A stretch of 64,000 bases of DNA, taken from Streptomyces sp. NBC_00554. Its GTDB lineage: Bacteria > Actinomycetota > Actinomycetes > Streptomycetales > Streptomycetaceae. Numbering within the stretch: the stretch's first letter is position 1; every line of letters begins with the position of its first letter. Positions 8,044 to 16,519 of this stretch are shown here, piece by piece. The notes beneath the pieces were generated by a model, which saw only the letters and a list, made by a program, of their open reading frames with translations, was not told the origin of the DNA and did not search any database. A program made the translations under genes and the position numbers. The stretch lies in NCBI RefSeq assembly GCF_041431135.1, contig NZ_CP107799.1, positions 1,860,001-1,924,000 on the forward strand. The letters are read 5' to 3'.

Positions 8044-9348
8044 CTAGGCCGTGCGCAGGAAACGGTCCAGGACGCGGACGCCGAAGTGGAGCGCCTCGAC
8101 CGGGACGCGCTCGTCGACGCCGTGGAAGAGGGCCTGGTAATCGAGACCCTCCGGGAGCTTCAGCGGCGTGAATCCGTAGCCGGTGATGCCGAGGCGCGAG
8201 AACTGCTTGGCGTCCGTGCCGCCCGACATGCAGTACGGCACCACATGCCCCTCGGGCGCGAACTCCTCGACGGCGGCGCGCATCCTCGCGTACGTCGCCG
8301 ACTCCAGCGGCGCCTGCAGGGCCACCTCGCGGTGCTCGAACTCCCACTCCACGTCCGGTCCGGTGAGCCGGTCGAGGGTGGCGCGGAACTCGTCCTCGTG
8401 TTCGTACAGATACCGGCCGTCGACGTGCGCGACGGCCTCCCCCGGAATCACGTTGATCTTGTAACCGGCGCTGAGCATGGTCGGGTTGGCGCTGTTGCGC
8501 ACGGTCGACTCGACGAGTGTGGCGGCGGGGCCGAGCTTGGCCAGCAGGCCGTCGACGTCCTCGAAGTCGGCGTCGACGCCGTACACGGCGGCGAGTTCGG
8601 TGAGCGCCGCGCGCACGGTCGGAGTGAGCCGCAGCGGCCACTCGTGCGCGCCGATCCGCGCGACCGCTTCGGCCAGCCGCGTCACCGCGTTGCTCCGGTT
8701 CACCTTGGAGCCGTGTCCCGCCCGGCCGCGCGCGGTGAGCTTGAGCCAGCCGGTGCCGCGCTCGCCCGCCGCGATCGGGTACAGCTCGCGCCCGCTGCCG
8801 TCGTGGAAGGTGAACGCCCCGGACTCGCTGACGCCTTCGGTGCACCCCTCGAAGAGCCCCGGGTGATGGTCGGCGAGGAAACCCGAGCCGTCCACGGCGC
8901 TCGCCTCCTCGTCGGCGGTGAACGCGATCACGAGGTCACGCCGGGGCCGTACGCCCGTACGCGCCCAGGACCGCACGACCGCCAGGATCATCGCGTCCAT
9001 GTTCTTCATGTCGATGGCGCCGCGCCCCCAGACGACCCCGTCGCGGACCTCCCCGGAGAACGGGTGCACGCTCCAGTCCTCGGCCTGTGCGGGCACGACG
9101 TCCAGGTGACCGTGCACGAGCAGCGCGTCGGCCGAGGGGTCGGTGCCTTCGAGGCGGGCGACGACGTTCGTACGTCCCTTGGTGCGCTCGAGGAGGGTGG
9201 GTTCCAGGCCCGCCTCGGCCAGCAGGGCGGCGGCGTACTCGGCGGCCGGGCGCTCCTGGCAGTCCCCGCCGCCCCGGTTGGTGGTGTCGATGCGGATGAG
9301 GTCGGAGGTGAACCGTACGACCTCGTCCAGCGCCTGCGCGTCAGCCAT
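8044..9348 (-). CDS. M20 family metallopeptidase
   Basis: A 434-residue zinc-dependent peptidase/deacylase of the ArgE/DapE/CPG2 group. Metal-site motifs are in order: 'VHGHLDVVPA' (first His), 'GRGAIDMKN' (bridging Asp), 'TADEEASAVDGSGFL' (catalytic and ligand Glu) and 'SGGTDAKQF' near the C-terminus. A dimerisation domain lies between about residues 190 and 300. The ATG at 9348 is preceded by GGAGGAG and overlaps the end of the D-aminopeptidase gene by 8 bases, which points to translational coupling. A dipeptidase role would fit the gene neighbours, but the substrate is not shown by the sequence. Confidence 0.9.
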   Translation of the reverse strand: MADAQALDEVVRFTSDLIRIDTTNRGGGDCQERPAAEYAAALLAEAGLEPTLLERTKGRTNVVARLEGTDPSADALLVHGHLDVVPAQAEDWSVHPFSGEVRDGVVWGRGAIDMKNMDAMILAVVRSWARTGVRPRRDLVIAFTADEEASAVDGSGFLADHHPGLFEGCTEGVSESGAFTFHDGSGRELYPIAAGERGTGWLKLTARGRAGHGSKVNRSNAVTRLAEAVARIGAHEWPLRLTPTVRAALTELAAVYGVDADFEDVDGLLAKLGPAATLVESTVRNSANPTMLSAGYKINVIPGEAVAHVDGRYLYEHEDEFRATLDRLTGPDVEWEFEHREVALQAPLESATYARMRAAVEEFAPEGHVVPYCMSGGTDAKQFSRLGITGYGFTPLKLPEGLDYQALFHGVDERVPVEALHFGVRVLDRFLRTA

Positions 9349-10174
9349 ACTGCTCCTCCACCGCGGCCGACACGATCGTCGTGACCGCCTTGAACGTGCG
9401 GATTCCCTCGTACATGGTGCCGCTGGTGTACGCCACCTTCCGCTCCCCGACACGCTCGACGCCCGGCACCACGGTCGCCGCCATCGACAGGTGCTCGGCG
9501 TCGAACTCCAGCATCACGGTGAACGGGCCGCCCACGAACGGTTCCTGACGGACCGCCAGGGACGCTGCCTCCTTGGCTGCGGCGCGGATGTCGGCGGCGG
9601 TCCTGGAGGGCGTACGGCACACGGCCGCGTACCGGGACACATGGTCCTTGACGGCGACCTTCAGTGCCCCGGGCGCGTAGCCGAGCGCGTCCTCGCAGGC
9701 CAGGTCGTCCCCGGTGACGAGCACGACGGGCACGCCGTACTCGGCGACCACATGGGAGTTGAGGAGCCCCTCACTGGCGCGTACGTCGTTCACCCACACG
9801 CCGGTGATGGAGTTCGCGAGATAGGTGTGCGCGAGGACGCCCTCCATGCCGGCGCCCGCGTGGTAACCGACGAAGGCGATCCCGTCCACGTCACCGTGCT
9901 GTACGCCTTCCACCATGGACAGCGACTTGTGCCGCCCGGTGAGCATCTCCGCTCTCTCGTCCAGCTGTTCGAGGAGCAGATTCCGCATGGTCCAGTGGGC
10001 CTCGTTGATCAGCACCTCGTCGGCGCCGCCGTCGAAGAAGCCGAGCACGGCGGCGTTGACGTCCGAGGTGAACATCGCACGGCACCGCTCCCACTGCGGT
10101 GTCCCGGGCAGCACGTCGGCGGGCCAGGTCACCCCGGTGGCGCCTTCCATGTCGGCGCTGATGAGGATCTTCAT
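9341..10174 (-). CDS. M55 family D-aminopeptidase (DppA-like)
   Basis: A 277-residue protein starting 'MKILISADMEGATGVTW', the N-terminal block of DppA with ligands Asp8 and Glu10. 'FVGYHAGAG' and 'HTYLANSITGVWVND' supply further His ligands and the region around the catalytic residues. In Bacillus, DppA forms a decameric zinc enzyme that removes N-terminal D-residues from peptides such as D-Ala-D-Ala. With the LD-carboxypeptidase and two other peptidases in the same chain, use of cell-wall-derived D-amino-acid peptides is a reasonable inference. It begins 65 bases after the aldehyde dehydrogenase stop. Confidence 0.88.
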   Translation of the reverse strand: MKILISADMEGATGVTWPADVLPGTPQWERCRAMFTSDVNAAVLGFFDGGADEVLINEAHWTMRNLLLEQLDERAEMLTGRHKSLSMVEGVQHGDVDGIAFVGYHAGAGMEGVLAHTYLANSITGVWVNDVRASEGLLNSHVVAEYGVPVVLVTGDDLACEDALGYAPGALKVAVKDHVSRYAAVCRTPSRTAADIRAAAKEAASLAVRQEPFVGGPFTVMLEFDAEHLSMAATVVPGVERVGERKVAYTSGTMYEGIRTFKAVTTIVSAAVEEQYG

Positions 10175-10239
10175 GGTGCGTCACGTTACGCATCGACACG
10201 GAAACTCGCCACGAAGAGGCGGCGACGCACGCCCTGGTG

Positions 10240-11679
10240 TCAGAGAGACGTCATGACGTGCTTGATCCGGGTGTAGTCCTCGAAGCCGTACGCGGAGAGG
10301 TCCTTGCCGTAGCCGGACTTCTTGAACCCGCCGTGCGGCATCTCGGCGACGAGGGCCATGTGGGTGTTGATCCACACGCAGCCGAAGTCGAGGTTCTTCG
10401 ACATCCGCATCGCCCGCGCGTGGTCCTTGGTCCACACCGAGGAGGCCAGTGCGTAGTCGACGCCGTTGGCGTACTGCACGGCCTGGGCCTCCTCCGTGAA
10501 CGACTGGACCGTCATGACCGGGCCGAAGACCTCGTTCTGGATGATCTCGTCGTCCTGGCGGAGGCCGGAGACCACGGTCGGGGCGTAGAAGTAGCCCTTC
10601 TCGCCGACCCGGTGGCCGCCCGCCTCGACCTTGGCGTGCTCGGGGAGGCGCTCGATGAAGCCGCTGACCTGGGCGAGCTGACCCGCGTTGTTGAGCGGTC
10701 CGTACAGCACGTCCTCGTCGTCCGGCTGCCCGGTCCTCGTGTCGGCCGCGGCCTTGGCGAGGGCGGCGACGAACTCGTCGTGGACCGACTCGTGGACCAG
10801 GACGCGGGTCGCTGCCGTGCAGTCCTGACCGGCGTTGAAGAAGCCGCCGACCACCAGGTCCTCGACCGCCTTCGCCAGGTCGGCGTCCTCGAAGACCACC
10901 GCCGGGGCCTTGCCGCCGAGCTCCAGGTGGACCCGCTTGACGTCCTTGGCCGCGCTCTGGGCGACCTGGATGCCGGCGCGTACCGAACCGGTGATGGAGG
11001 CCATCGCCGGGGTCGAGTGCTCCACCATCAGACGGCCGGTCTCACGGTCGCCGCAGACCACGTTGAAGATGCCGCGGGGCAGCGCCAGCTCCTCCAGGAC
11101 ACCGCCGATGATCTCGGCGATCAGCACCGTGGAGGCCGGGGTGGTGTCCGAGGGCTTGAGGACCACCGCGTTGCCCGCCGCGAGCGCCGGGGCGAACTTC
11201 CACACCGCCATCAACAGCGGGTAGTTCCACGGCGCGACCTGTGCGCACACACCGACCGGCTCGCGGCGGATGATGGACGTCATCCCCTCCATGTACTCAC
11301 CGGCCGAGCGGCCCTCCAGCATCCGAGCCGCGCCGGCGAAGAAGCGGACCTGGTCGATGGCGGGGGCGAGTTCCTCGCTGCGGGTGAGGTGGAGCGGCTT
11401 GCCGGTGTCGCGGCTCTCCGCGGCGACCAGTTCGTCGGCCCGTGCCTCCATCGCGTCGGCGATCTTCAGCAGCGTGCGCTGACGCACGGACGGTGTGGTG
11501 TCGCGCCAGACGGGGAACGCCGCGGCCGCGGCCGCCATCGCCGCGTCGACGTCCGCCGCCCCCGAGAGCGGGGAGGTCGCGTAGACGTCACCGGTGGTGG
11601 GGTCCACCACATCGAGTGTGCGGCCGTCCGAGGCGTCGGCGAACGCACCGTCGATGTAGTTGCGGAACGTGGTGCTCAT
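10240..11679 (-). CDS. Aldehyde dehydrogenase (aminobutyraldehyde/betaine-aldehyde type)
   Basis: A 479-residue NAD(P)-dependent aldehyde dehydrogenase. Standard motifs include 'QVAPWNYPLLMAVWK', 'LELGGKAPAVVF' (general-base Glu), 'FFNAGQDCTAATRV' (catalytic Cys) and 'NEVFGPVMTV'. The overall pattern, including 'GGFKKSGYGKDLSAYGFEDYT', is closest to gamma-aminobutyraldehyde dehydrogenases of polyamine catabolism as I remember them, but substrate range cannot be read from motifs. The ATG at 11679 follows AGGAGA. An NTF2-like protein and an NCS1 permease lie directly upstream in the same orientation, so oxidation of an aldehyde made from an imported nitrogen compound is likely. Confidence 0.88.
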   Translation of the reverse strand: MSTTFRNYIDGAFADASDGRTLDVVDPTTGDVYATSPLSGAADVDAAMAAAAAAFPVWRDTTPSVRQRTLLKIADAMEARADELVAAESRDTGKPLHLTRSEELAPAIDQVRFFAGAARMLEGRSAGEYMEGMTSIIRREPVGVCAQVAPWNYPLLMAVWKFAPALAAGNAVVLKPSDTTPASTVLIAEIIGGVLEELALPRGIFNVVCGDRETGRLMVEHSTPAMASITGSVRAGIQVAQSAAKDVKRVHLELGGKAPAVVFEDADLAKAVEDLVVGGFFNAGQDCTAATRVLVHESVHDEFVAALAKAAADTRTGQPDDEDVLYGPLNNAGQLAQVSGFIERLPEHAKVEAGGHRVGEKGYFYAPTVVSGLRQDDEIIQNEVFGPVMTVQSFTEEAQAVQYANGVDYALASSVWTKDHARAMRMSKNLDFGCVWINTHMALVAEMPHGGFKKSGYGKDLSAYGFEDYTRIKHVMTSL

Positions 11680-11695
11680 GGAACGTCTCTCCTGG

Positions 11696-12097
11696 TCAGG
11701 CGGCGGTGCGGGCGGACAGGTGCTCGTGGACGGCCGTCCAGCCGCCGTCGTCGGCACGGGCGAAGACGATGGTCTCCCGCTCGTGAACCGTCTCTTCGCC
11801 GGCGTGGGTGGCGACCCGGGTCTCGACGTCGTGGCTGAAGACGGCCGTGTCGCCGAAGGGCTGGATCAGCTGTGCGGACGAAGTGCAGCCGAGGATGCGG
11901 AAACCGTCCTGCTCCACCCACTGCTGCCAGAGCGCGCGGTACTCGGTCGTGGAGCCGAGCCGCTGCGGGGTGGTGTGGAAGACGAAGGTCGCGTCCGGGG
12001 CGAAGGCGCCGAAGTAGTCCTCGAGGCGGCCCTCGGCGAAGGCGGCGACGAGCGCGTCCGCGGCGGCCCGGACTTCCTGGACGGTGGTGGTACTCAT
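11696..12097 (-). CDS. NTF2/SnoaL-like protein
   Basis: A 133-residue protein with the cone-shaped SnoaL-like pattern: a helical N-terminus ('VQEVRAAADALVAAFAEGRLEDYFGAFAPDATFVFH') followed by sheet-forming segments ending 'DDGGWTAVHEHLSA'. Such folds act as small hydrolases, isomerases or ketosteroid-isomerase-like proteins. Here, sandwiched between a permease and an aldehyde dehydrogenase with only 16 bases to the latter, it probably handles an intermediate of the same pathway. The ATG at 12097 is preceded by AGGAGC. Confidence 0.85.
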   Translation of the reverse strand: MSTTTVQEVRAAADALVAAFAEGRLEDYFGAFAPDATFVFHTTPQRLGSTTEYRALWQQWVEQDGFRILGCTSSAQLIQPFGDTAVFSHDVETRVATHAGEETVHERETIVFARADDGGWTAVHEHLSARTAA

Positions 12098-12152
12098 GCA
12101 CGGCTCCTGGTCGTGGATGAACGCGCGGCGTTCGGCTTCGGGGGGCGAGGGC

Positions 12153-13688
12153 TCAGTGGACCGCGGCGGGTTCGGTGACGGTCTCGTCGGTGCCGCCGGT
12201 GATGGGCGGCACGGGGGCGTCCGAGGCCCGGACGAAGCGGGGTCCGGCCGGTCCGTACACGGCGCGCGGCTCGGGGAACAGGGCGAGCAGGGCGAGGTAG
12301 AGCACGGTCGCGAGGCCCAGGCCGACGGGCAGCGAGATGTCCGTGCCGTTGGCCAGGTCGCCGAGCGGGCCGACGAACTGGCCGGGAAGGTTGGTGAAGA
12401 GGAGCGCCACGACGGCGGAGACGAGCCAGGTGGACATGCCGCGCCAGTTCCAGCCGTGCGTGAACCAGTAGCGGCCACCGCGCTGGCGGCGGTTGAAGAC
12501 CTGCAGCGCCTCCGGGTCGTACCAGCCGCGCCGGGTGACGTAGCCGAGCGCCATGACGATCATCCACGGTGCGGTGCAGGTGATGATCAGCGTGGCGAAG
12601 GTGGAGATGGACTGCGCGAGGTTGAGCGCGAAGCGGCCGACGAAGATGAACGCGATGGACAGGGCGCCGATGAAGAAGGTGGCCTGGACGCGGCTGAAGC
12701 GCGTGAAGACGCTGGAGAAGTCGAGACCCGTGCCGTACAGGGCCGTCGTACCGGTGGAGAGGCCGCCGATCAGAGCGATCAGGCAGAGCGGCAGGAAGTA
12801 CCAGCCGGGCGAGATCGCGAGCAGTCCGCCCACGTAGTTGGGGGCGGCCGGGTCGACGTACTTCGCGGCCTTCGTCGCGATGATCGACGCGGTGGCCAGG
12901 CCGAAGAGGAACGGCAGCAGGGTGGCGATCTGGGCGAGGAACGCGGCCCCCATCACCCGGCGGCGCGGGGCTCCGGCCGGGATGTAGCGGGACCAGTCGC
13001 CGAGGAACGCGCCGAAGGAGACCGGGTTGGAGAGCACGATCAGCGCGGCGCCGATGAACGACGGCCAGAACAGCGGGTCGGCGGTGGACGCGAAGGCTCC
13101 CGCGTAACCGGGGTCGAAGTCGCCCGCGAAGGCGAAGGCGCCGAGCACGAAGAGGGCCGACGCCGCCAGCACCGCGATCTTGTTGACCAGCAGCATGAAC
13201 CGGAAGCCGTAGATGCAGACGGCCAAGACGAGCACGGCGAAGAGCGCGTACGCGATGCCGTAGGTGACGTCCGACTCGGGGACGTCGACGAGCCGGTGCG
13301 CACCGCCGACGAGCGCGTCCCCGGAGGACCACACCGAGATCGAGAAGAACGCGATGGCGGTGAGCAGGGAGAGGAACGAGCCGACGACCCGGCCGTGCAC
13401 GCCGAGGTGCGCGGAGGAGGAGACGGCGTTGTTCGTGCCGTTGGTGGGCCCGAACAGTGCCATCGGGGCCAGCAGCAGCGCACCCGCGACGAGGCCGAGG
13501 ACGGTCGCCGCCAGACCCTGCCAGAAGGAGAGGCCGAAGAGGATCGGGAAGGCGCCCAGCACACAGGTCGCGAAGGTGTTGGCGCCGCCGAAGGCGAGGC
13601 GGAACAGATCGATCGGGCGGGCCGTGCGGTCCGCGTCCGGGATCCGCTCGACACCGTAGGTCTCGATTTCGGTGATCGAGGTCGTCAC
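12153..13688 (-). CDS. NCS1 family purine/cytosine permease
   Basis: A 511-residue membrane protein with about 12 helices and the NCS1 (CodB/Fur-type) landmarks 'FGGANTFATCVLGAFPILFGLSFWQG' and 'GPTNGTNNAVSSSAHLGVHGRVVGSF'. Family members import cytosine, purines, allantoin, hydantoins or thiamine precursors with a cation. It is the first gene of a minus-strand chain running down to the LD-carboxypeptidase and is divergent from a PucR regulator 102 bases away. PucR-type proteins often govern nitrogen-source catabolism. Which nucleobase or amine is imported is not visible. Confidence 0.9.
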   Translation of the reverse strand: MTTSITEIETYGVERIPDADRTARPIDLFRLAFGGANTFATCVLGAFPILFGLSFWQGLAATVLGLVAGALLLAPMALFGPTNGTNNAVSSSAHLGVHGRVVGSFLSLLTAIAFFSISVWSSGDALVGGAHRLVDVPESDVTYGIAYALFAVLVLAVCIYGFRFMLLVNKIAVLAASALFVLGAFAFAGDFDPGYAGAFASTADPLFWPSFIGAALIVLSNPVSFGAFLGDWSRYIPAGAPRRRVMGAAFLAQIATLLPFLFGLATASIIATKAAKYVDPAAPNYVGGLLAISPGWYFLPLCLIALIGGLSTGTTALYGTGLDFSSVFTRFSRVQATFFIGALSIAFIFVGRFALNLAQSISTFATLIITCTAPWMIVMALGYVTRRGWYDPEALQVFNRRQRGGRYWFTHGWNWRGMSTWLVSAVVALLFTNLPGQFVGPLGDLANGTDISLPVGLGLATVLYLALLALFPEPRAVYGPAGPRFVRASDAPVPPITGGTDETVTEPAAVH

Positions 13689-13790
13689 GGGCGCTCCACC
13701 TTCCGTTCATGCTGGGGACGATTCCCCAGTCTGTGGCCGCGGCACGACCAGCGACAATTGTGTTCGTCACAGAGCCGTACGCTGTCTTAT
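13689..13790. promoter_or_regulatory. Divergent promoter region, NCS1 permease / PucR
   Basis: A 102-base gap drives both directions. On the plus strand TACGCT (13779-13784) lies 6 bases before the GTG at 13791 with no ribosome-binding site, a leaderless pattern. On the minus strand GGAAGG lies about 7 bases before the permease ATG. A PucR operator would be expected here, but I cannot name a consensus. Confidence 0.45.
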
Positions 13791-15242
13791 GTGGCCAGCA
13801 ACAAACTCACCGTCGAGGATCTGCTCTCCTTCCCGGCACTCCAGCTCTCTGTGAAAGCCGGCAGCGGCGGTCTGGGCCGGTCGGTGTCCTGGGCGCACGC
13901 CAGCGAGCTCGCCGACCCGACGCCCTGGCTCCTGGGTGCCGAGGTGATCATGACGACGGGCCTGGCGATCCCCCGTACCGCGGCCGGACAGTGCGCCTAT
14001 CTGGAGCGGCTGGACGACGCCGGGGTATCGGCTCTCGCGCTCTCCGCGCAGCTGCACATGCCTCCGCTGCACGACGCGTTCTTCCGGGCGGCGGAGGAGC
14101 GGGGCTTCCCGGTCCTCGAAGTGCCACTCGCCGTCCCGTTCATCGCTGTCGCCCAGGAGGTCGCGGCCTCGGCCCAGGAGGACGCCCGGCACCGGCTGGG
14201 CGCGCAGCTCCAGGTCTTCGGCTCGCTGCGCTGGCTGGTCGCCGAGGACCTGGACACGCCGACACTTCTGCGCCGCCTCGAACGCCTGTCGGGTTACGAC
14301 GTCTACCTCTGCACGCCGCAGGGCCGCCCGCTCCTGCCCGGCGTTCCCACGCCGGATCCCGCCGTCCTGCCCGCTTCCGTCGACGCTCCACCGACGATCC
14401 CCGGCGGATTCGTCCTCCCGGTGCCCGCGCCCGGCGGCCCGGCGGGCTTTCTCGTCGCGTACGAACGTCAGGGCGCCCAGCCCGGAGGGCTCGCCGTCGC
14501 CCAGCACATCGCCACCGTGGCGGCGCTGCGGCTTGCGATGGTGCGCAACGAGCGCGAGACGCTGCGCCGCGAGGGCGCGGAGACGCTGGCCGAACTGCTG
14601 CAGGAGGTGCTCGACCCGGAGGCGGCGCGCCGCCGGCTCGCCCGGCACTCGATCGAGGGCGACACCGTGCTCCTCGTGGTGCGCCACACCACCGACGAGG
14701 CGCTGCTGCGCTGCCTGGAGGACCATCCCCATCTGCTGCTCACCTGGGGCGAGGACCGCTACGTCCTGGGATCGCCAGAGCTGGCGGTGGCCGTCGGTGA
14801 GCTGCCGGCCGTGGCCGCCGGGATGAGCCGCCCCTTCTCGCCGGGCGCCGCGCTGAAGGTCGCCCAGCGCGAGGCGCTCTGGGCGGTCTCCAAGGCCGTG
14901 GAGTCGGGCCGCCCCGTCGTCCGGTACGGCGACGACTCGACGGGCCGGTGGCTGCCCGACGACCCCGCTGTCCTGACGGCACTCGTCCAGCACGTGCTCG
15001 GCGAGGTGCTGCGCTACGACGAGGCCCACGACTCGCAGTTGCTGGTCTCCGCCCGCACCTGGATGGAGCGCAACCGCCGTACCGACGCGGCTGCCGCGGC
15101 GCTCCACATCCATCCGAACACCCTCGCCTACCGGCTGCGCCGCTTCGGCGCTCTCGCCAACCGTGACCTGACGTCGACGGGTGCCCTGGCCGAGGTCTGG
15201 CTGGCGATCCAGGCAGCGGGAGCGCTCGGCCTCACCGACTGA
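13791..15242 (+). CDS. PucR family transcriptional regulator
   Basis: A 483-residue regulator. The N-terminal PucR (purine catabolism) domain covers about residues 1-120 ('LTVEDLLSFPALQLSVKAGSGGLGRSVSWAHASELADPTPWLLGAEVIMTTGLAIP'). A central GGDEF-like/CdaR region follows, and a C-terminal HTH_30 domain contains 'ADAAAAALHIHPNTLAYRLRRF'-type residues near 430-465. These proteins usually activate transport and catabolic genes for purines, GABA or related nitrogen sources in response to a ligand. Divergence from the NCS1 permease makes that chain its probable target. The open frame extends far upstream but the GTG at 13791 is supported by the domain boundary and a leaderless promoter. Confidence 0.9.
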   Translation: MASNKLTVEDLLSFPALQLSVKAGSGGLGRSVSWAHASELADPTPWLLGAEVIMTTGLAIPRTAAGQCAYLERLDDAGVSALALSAQLHMPPLHDAFFRAAEERGFPVLEVPLAVPFIAVAQEVAASAQEDARHRLGAQLQVFGSLRWLVAEDLDTPTLLRRLERLSGYDVYLCTPQGRPLLPGVPTPDPAVLPASVDAPPTIPGGFVLPVPAPGGPAGFLVAYERQGAQPGGLAVAQHIATVAALRLAMVRNERETLRREGAETLAELLQEVLDPEAARRRLARHSIEGDTVLLVVRHTTDEALLRCLEDHPHLLLTWGEDRYVLGSPELAVAVGELPAVAAGMSRPFSPGAALKVAQREALWAVSKAVESGRPVVRYGDDSTGRWLPDDPAVLTALVQHVLGEVLRYDEAHDSQLLVSARTWMERNRRTDAAAAALHIHPNTLAYRLRRFGALANRDLTSTGALAEVWLAIQAAGALGLTD

Positions 15243-15260
15243 TTTTCCCTGTCCCAACCC

Positions 15261-15289
15261 TTGACCCGCCGCGCGGGGAAGTGCACAGT
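15261..15289 (+). promoter_or_regulatory. Candidate promoter of the LacI-headed operon
   Basis: TTGACC (15261-15266) and CACAGT (15284-15289) are separated by 17 bases. The first is close to an ideal -35 box; the second fits a weak -10. Predicted transcription would start around 15296, inside the operator-like repeats. Confidence 0.45.
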
Positions 15290-15294
15290 CTCTC

Positions 15295-15324
15295 GTTAAT
15301 GCGCATTAGGTAATACGCATTAAC
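15295..15324. promoter_or_regulatory. Tandem LacI-type operator
   Basis: GTTAATGCG (15295-15303) and CGCATTAAC (15316-15324) form an exact inverted repeat. Within it lie two successive 12-base units, TAATGCGCATTA (15297-15308, a perfect palindrome) and TAATACGCATTA (15311-15322), 14 bases apart. AT-rich palindromes with a central CG are typical LacI-family sites. Position over the predicted transcription start suggests autorepression of the downstream LacI gene and its operon. Confidence 0.65.
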
Positions 15325-15371
15325 AGCGCCGCAGACAGCGCCCGATCCTGCCCCGGAGGAGAGAGATCACT

Positions 15372-16469
15372 GTGGAACCCAGGAAGCGGCCCGGACGTAC
15401 ACCCGCTCCGGCCGGGCGTACGTCAAGGCCCCGGCAGGCCGAGGTGGCCCGGCTCGCGGGGGTGTCCCAGGCGACCGTGTCCCTGGTGCTTTCGGCCAGG
15501 CCCGACGGCAAGGGACCCGTCATCTCCGAGGAGACCCGCCAACGGGTCCTGGAGGCGGCCCGCAGCCTCGGCTACGTTCCCGACCCGGCCGCCCGGCGGC
15601 TGGCCGCCGCCCGCAACAACCTCCTCGGCGTCTTCAGCTTCACCGCCACGTTCCCGACCGATGTGCAGCACTCGTACTACCCCTTCCTGGTCGGCGTGGA
15701 GCGAGAGGCGGCGGCGCTCGGCTACGACCTGGTGCTGTTCACCGGGTCGAGCACCGGCGGCGCGGGGGCCGCGGGTCCCGAAGCGCTGAGCCGGGTCCGG
15801 CTCGCCGACGGCTGCCTCTTCCTCGGCCGTCACACACCCCGGGCGGAGCTGAAGCGGCTGGTCGAGGACGGCTTCCCCGTCGTACACCTGGGCCGCCGCG
15901 AGGAGCTGGAGGGCGTGGCATGGGTGGGCGCGGACTATGTCGCGGCCACGCGTGAAGTCGTGGGCCATCTGGCCGGGTTGGGGCACCGGCGGATCGTCCT
16001 GGTCCGCGAGGACGACGACGCGCCCGCCTCGGCGGACCGTCAGCGCGGCTTCCTGGAAGGGCTGGCAGCGGCAGGTCTGCCCTGCGGGCCCACGACCGTC
16101 TTCCGGTCCGCGGATCCGCAGCGGGAGCTCACGCCCGAACGGCTGCGTGCCTGGGCCGATGAAGGGGTGACGGCCTTCGTCGCGGAGGAGACCGACACCG
16201 GGGCGGCCTGGCGAGGCCTGCTCTCCGCCGTGCGCGAGGCGGGCCTCGACTGCCCCACGGAGGTGTCTCTCGCCCTGCTCGGCAGCCCGCCCGCCGACCT
16301 GGCGGGGGAACCCGAACCCACCGGATTCGACATCCCCCGGCCGCAGTTGGGCGCCGCGGCCGTACGTCTGCTGGCCGCGCTCGTCGCGGGCGAGGAGGCG
16401 CGGGAGCCGCTCGTCAGCTGTGTCTTCCGCCCGGGTCTGACGGCGGGACCGCCTCGCGCCCGTTCCTGA
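15372..16469 (+). CDS. LacI family transcriptional regulator
   Basis: A 365-residue repressor. The helix-turn-helix is at about residues 22-45 ('RQAEVARLAGVSQATVSLVLSA'), with the hinge helix 'PDPAARRLAA', then a periplasmic-binding-protein-like sensor domain ('LLGVFSFTATFPTDVQHSYYPFLVGVEREA'). An Arg/Pro-rich extension of some 20 residues precedes the HTH. The GTG follows GGAGGAGAG. It is the first gene of a plus-strand operon and sits directly behind the tandem palindromes, so it probably represses itself and the FAD oxidoreductase, hydantoinase and permease genes until a small inducer binds. Confidence 0.9.
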   Translation: MEPRKRPGRTPAPAGRTSRPRQAEVARLAGVSQATVSLVLSARPDGKGPVISEETRQRVLEAARSLGYVPDPAARRLAAARNNLLGVFSFTATFPTDVQHSYYPFLVGVEREAAALGYDLVLFTGSSTGGAGAAGPEALSRVRLADGCLFLGRHTPRAELKRLVEDGFPVVHLGRREELEGVAWVGADYVAATREVVGHLAGLGHRRIVLVREDDDAPASADRQRGFLEGLAAAGLPCGPTTVFRSADPQRELTPERLRAWADEGVTAFVAEETDTGAAWRGLLSAVREAGLDCPTEVSLALLGSPPADLAGEPEPTGFDIPRPQLGAAAVRLLAALVAGEEAREPLVSCVFRPGLTAGPPRARS

Positions 16470-16519
16470 GCACTGTCCCTACAGGACCCCAAGAACCGGA
16501 ACCGACAGCTAGGAGAAGC

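Noticed and set aside
12084..13790. A 569-codon N-terminal extension of the PucR gene
   Set aside because: It lies opposite the NCS1 permease, has no recognisable domain, and the PucR domain starts right after the GTG at 13791.
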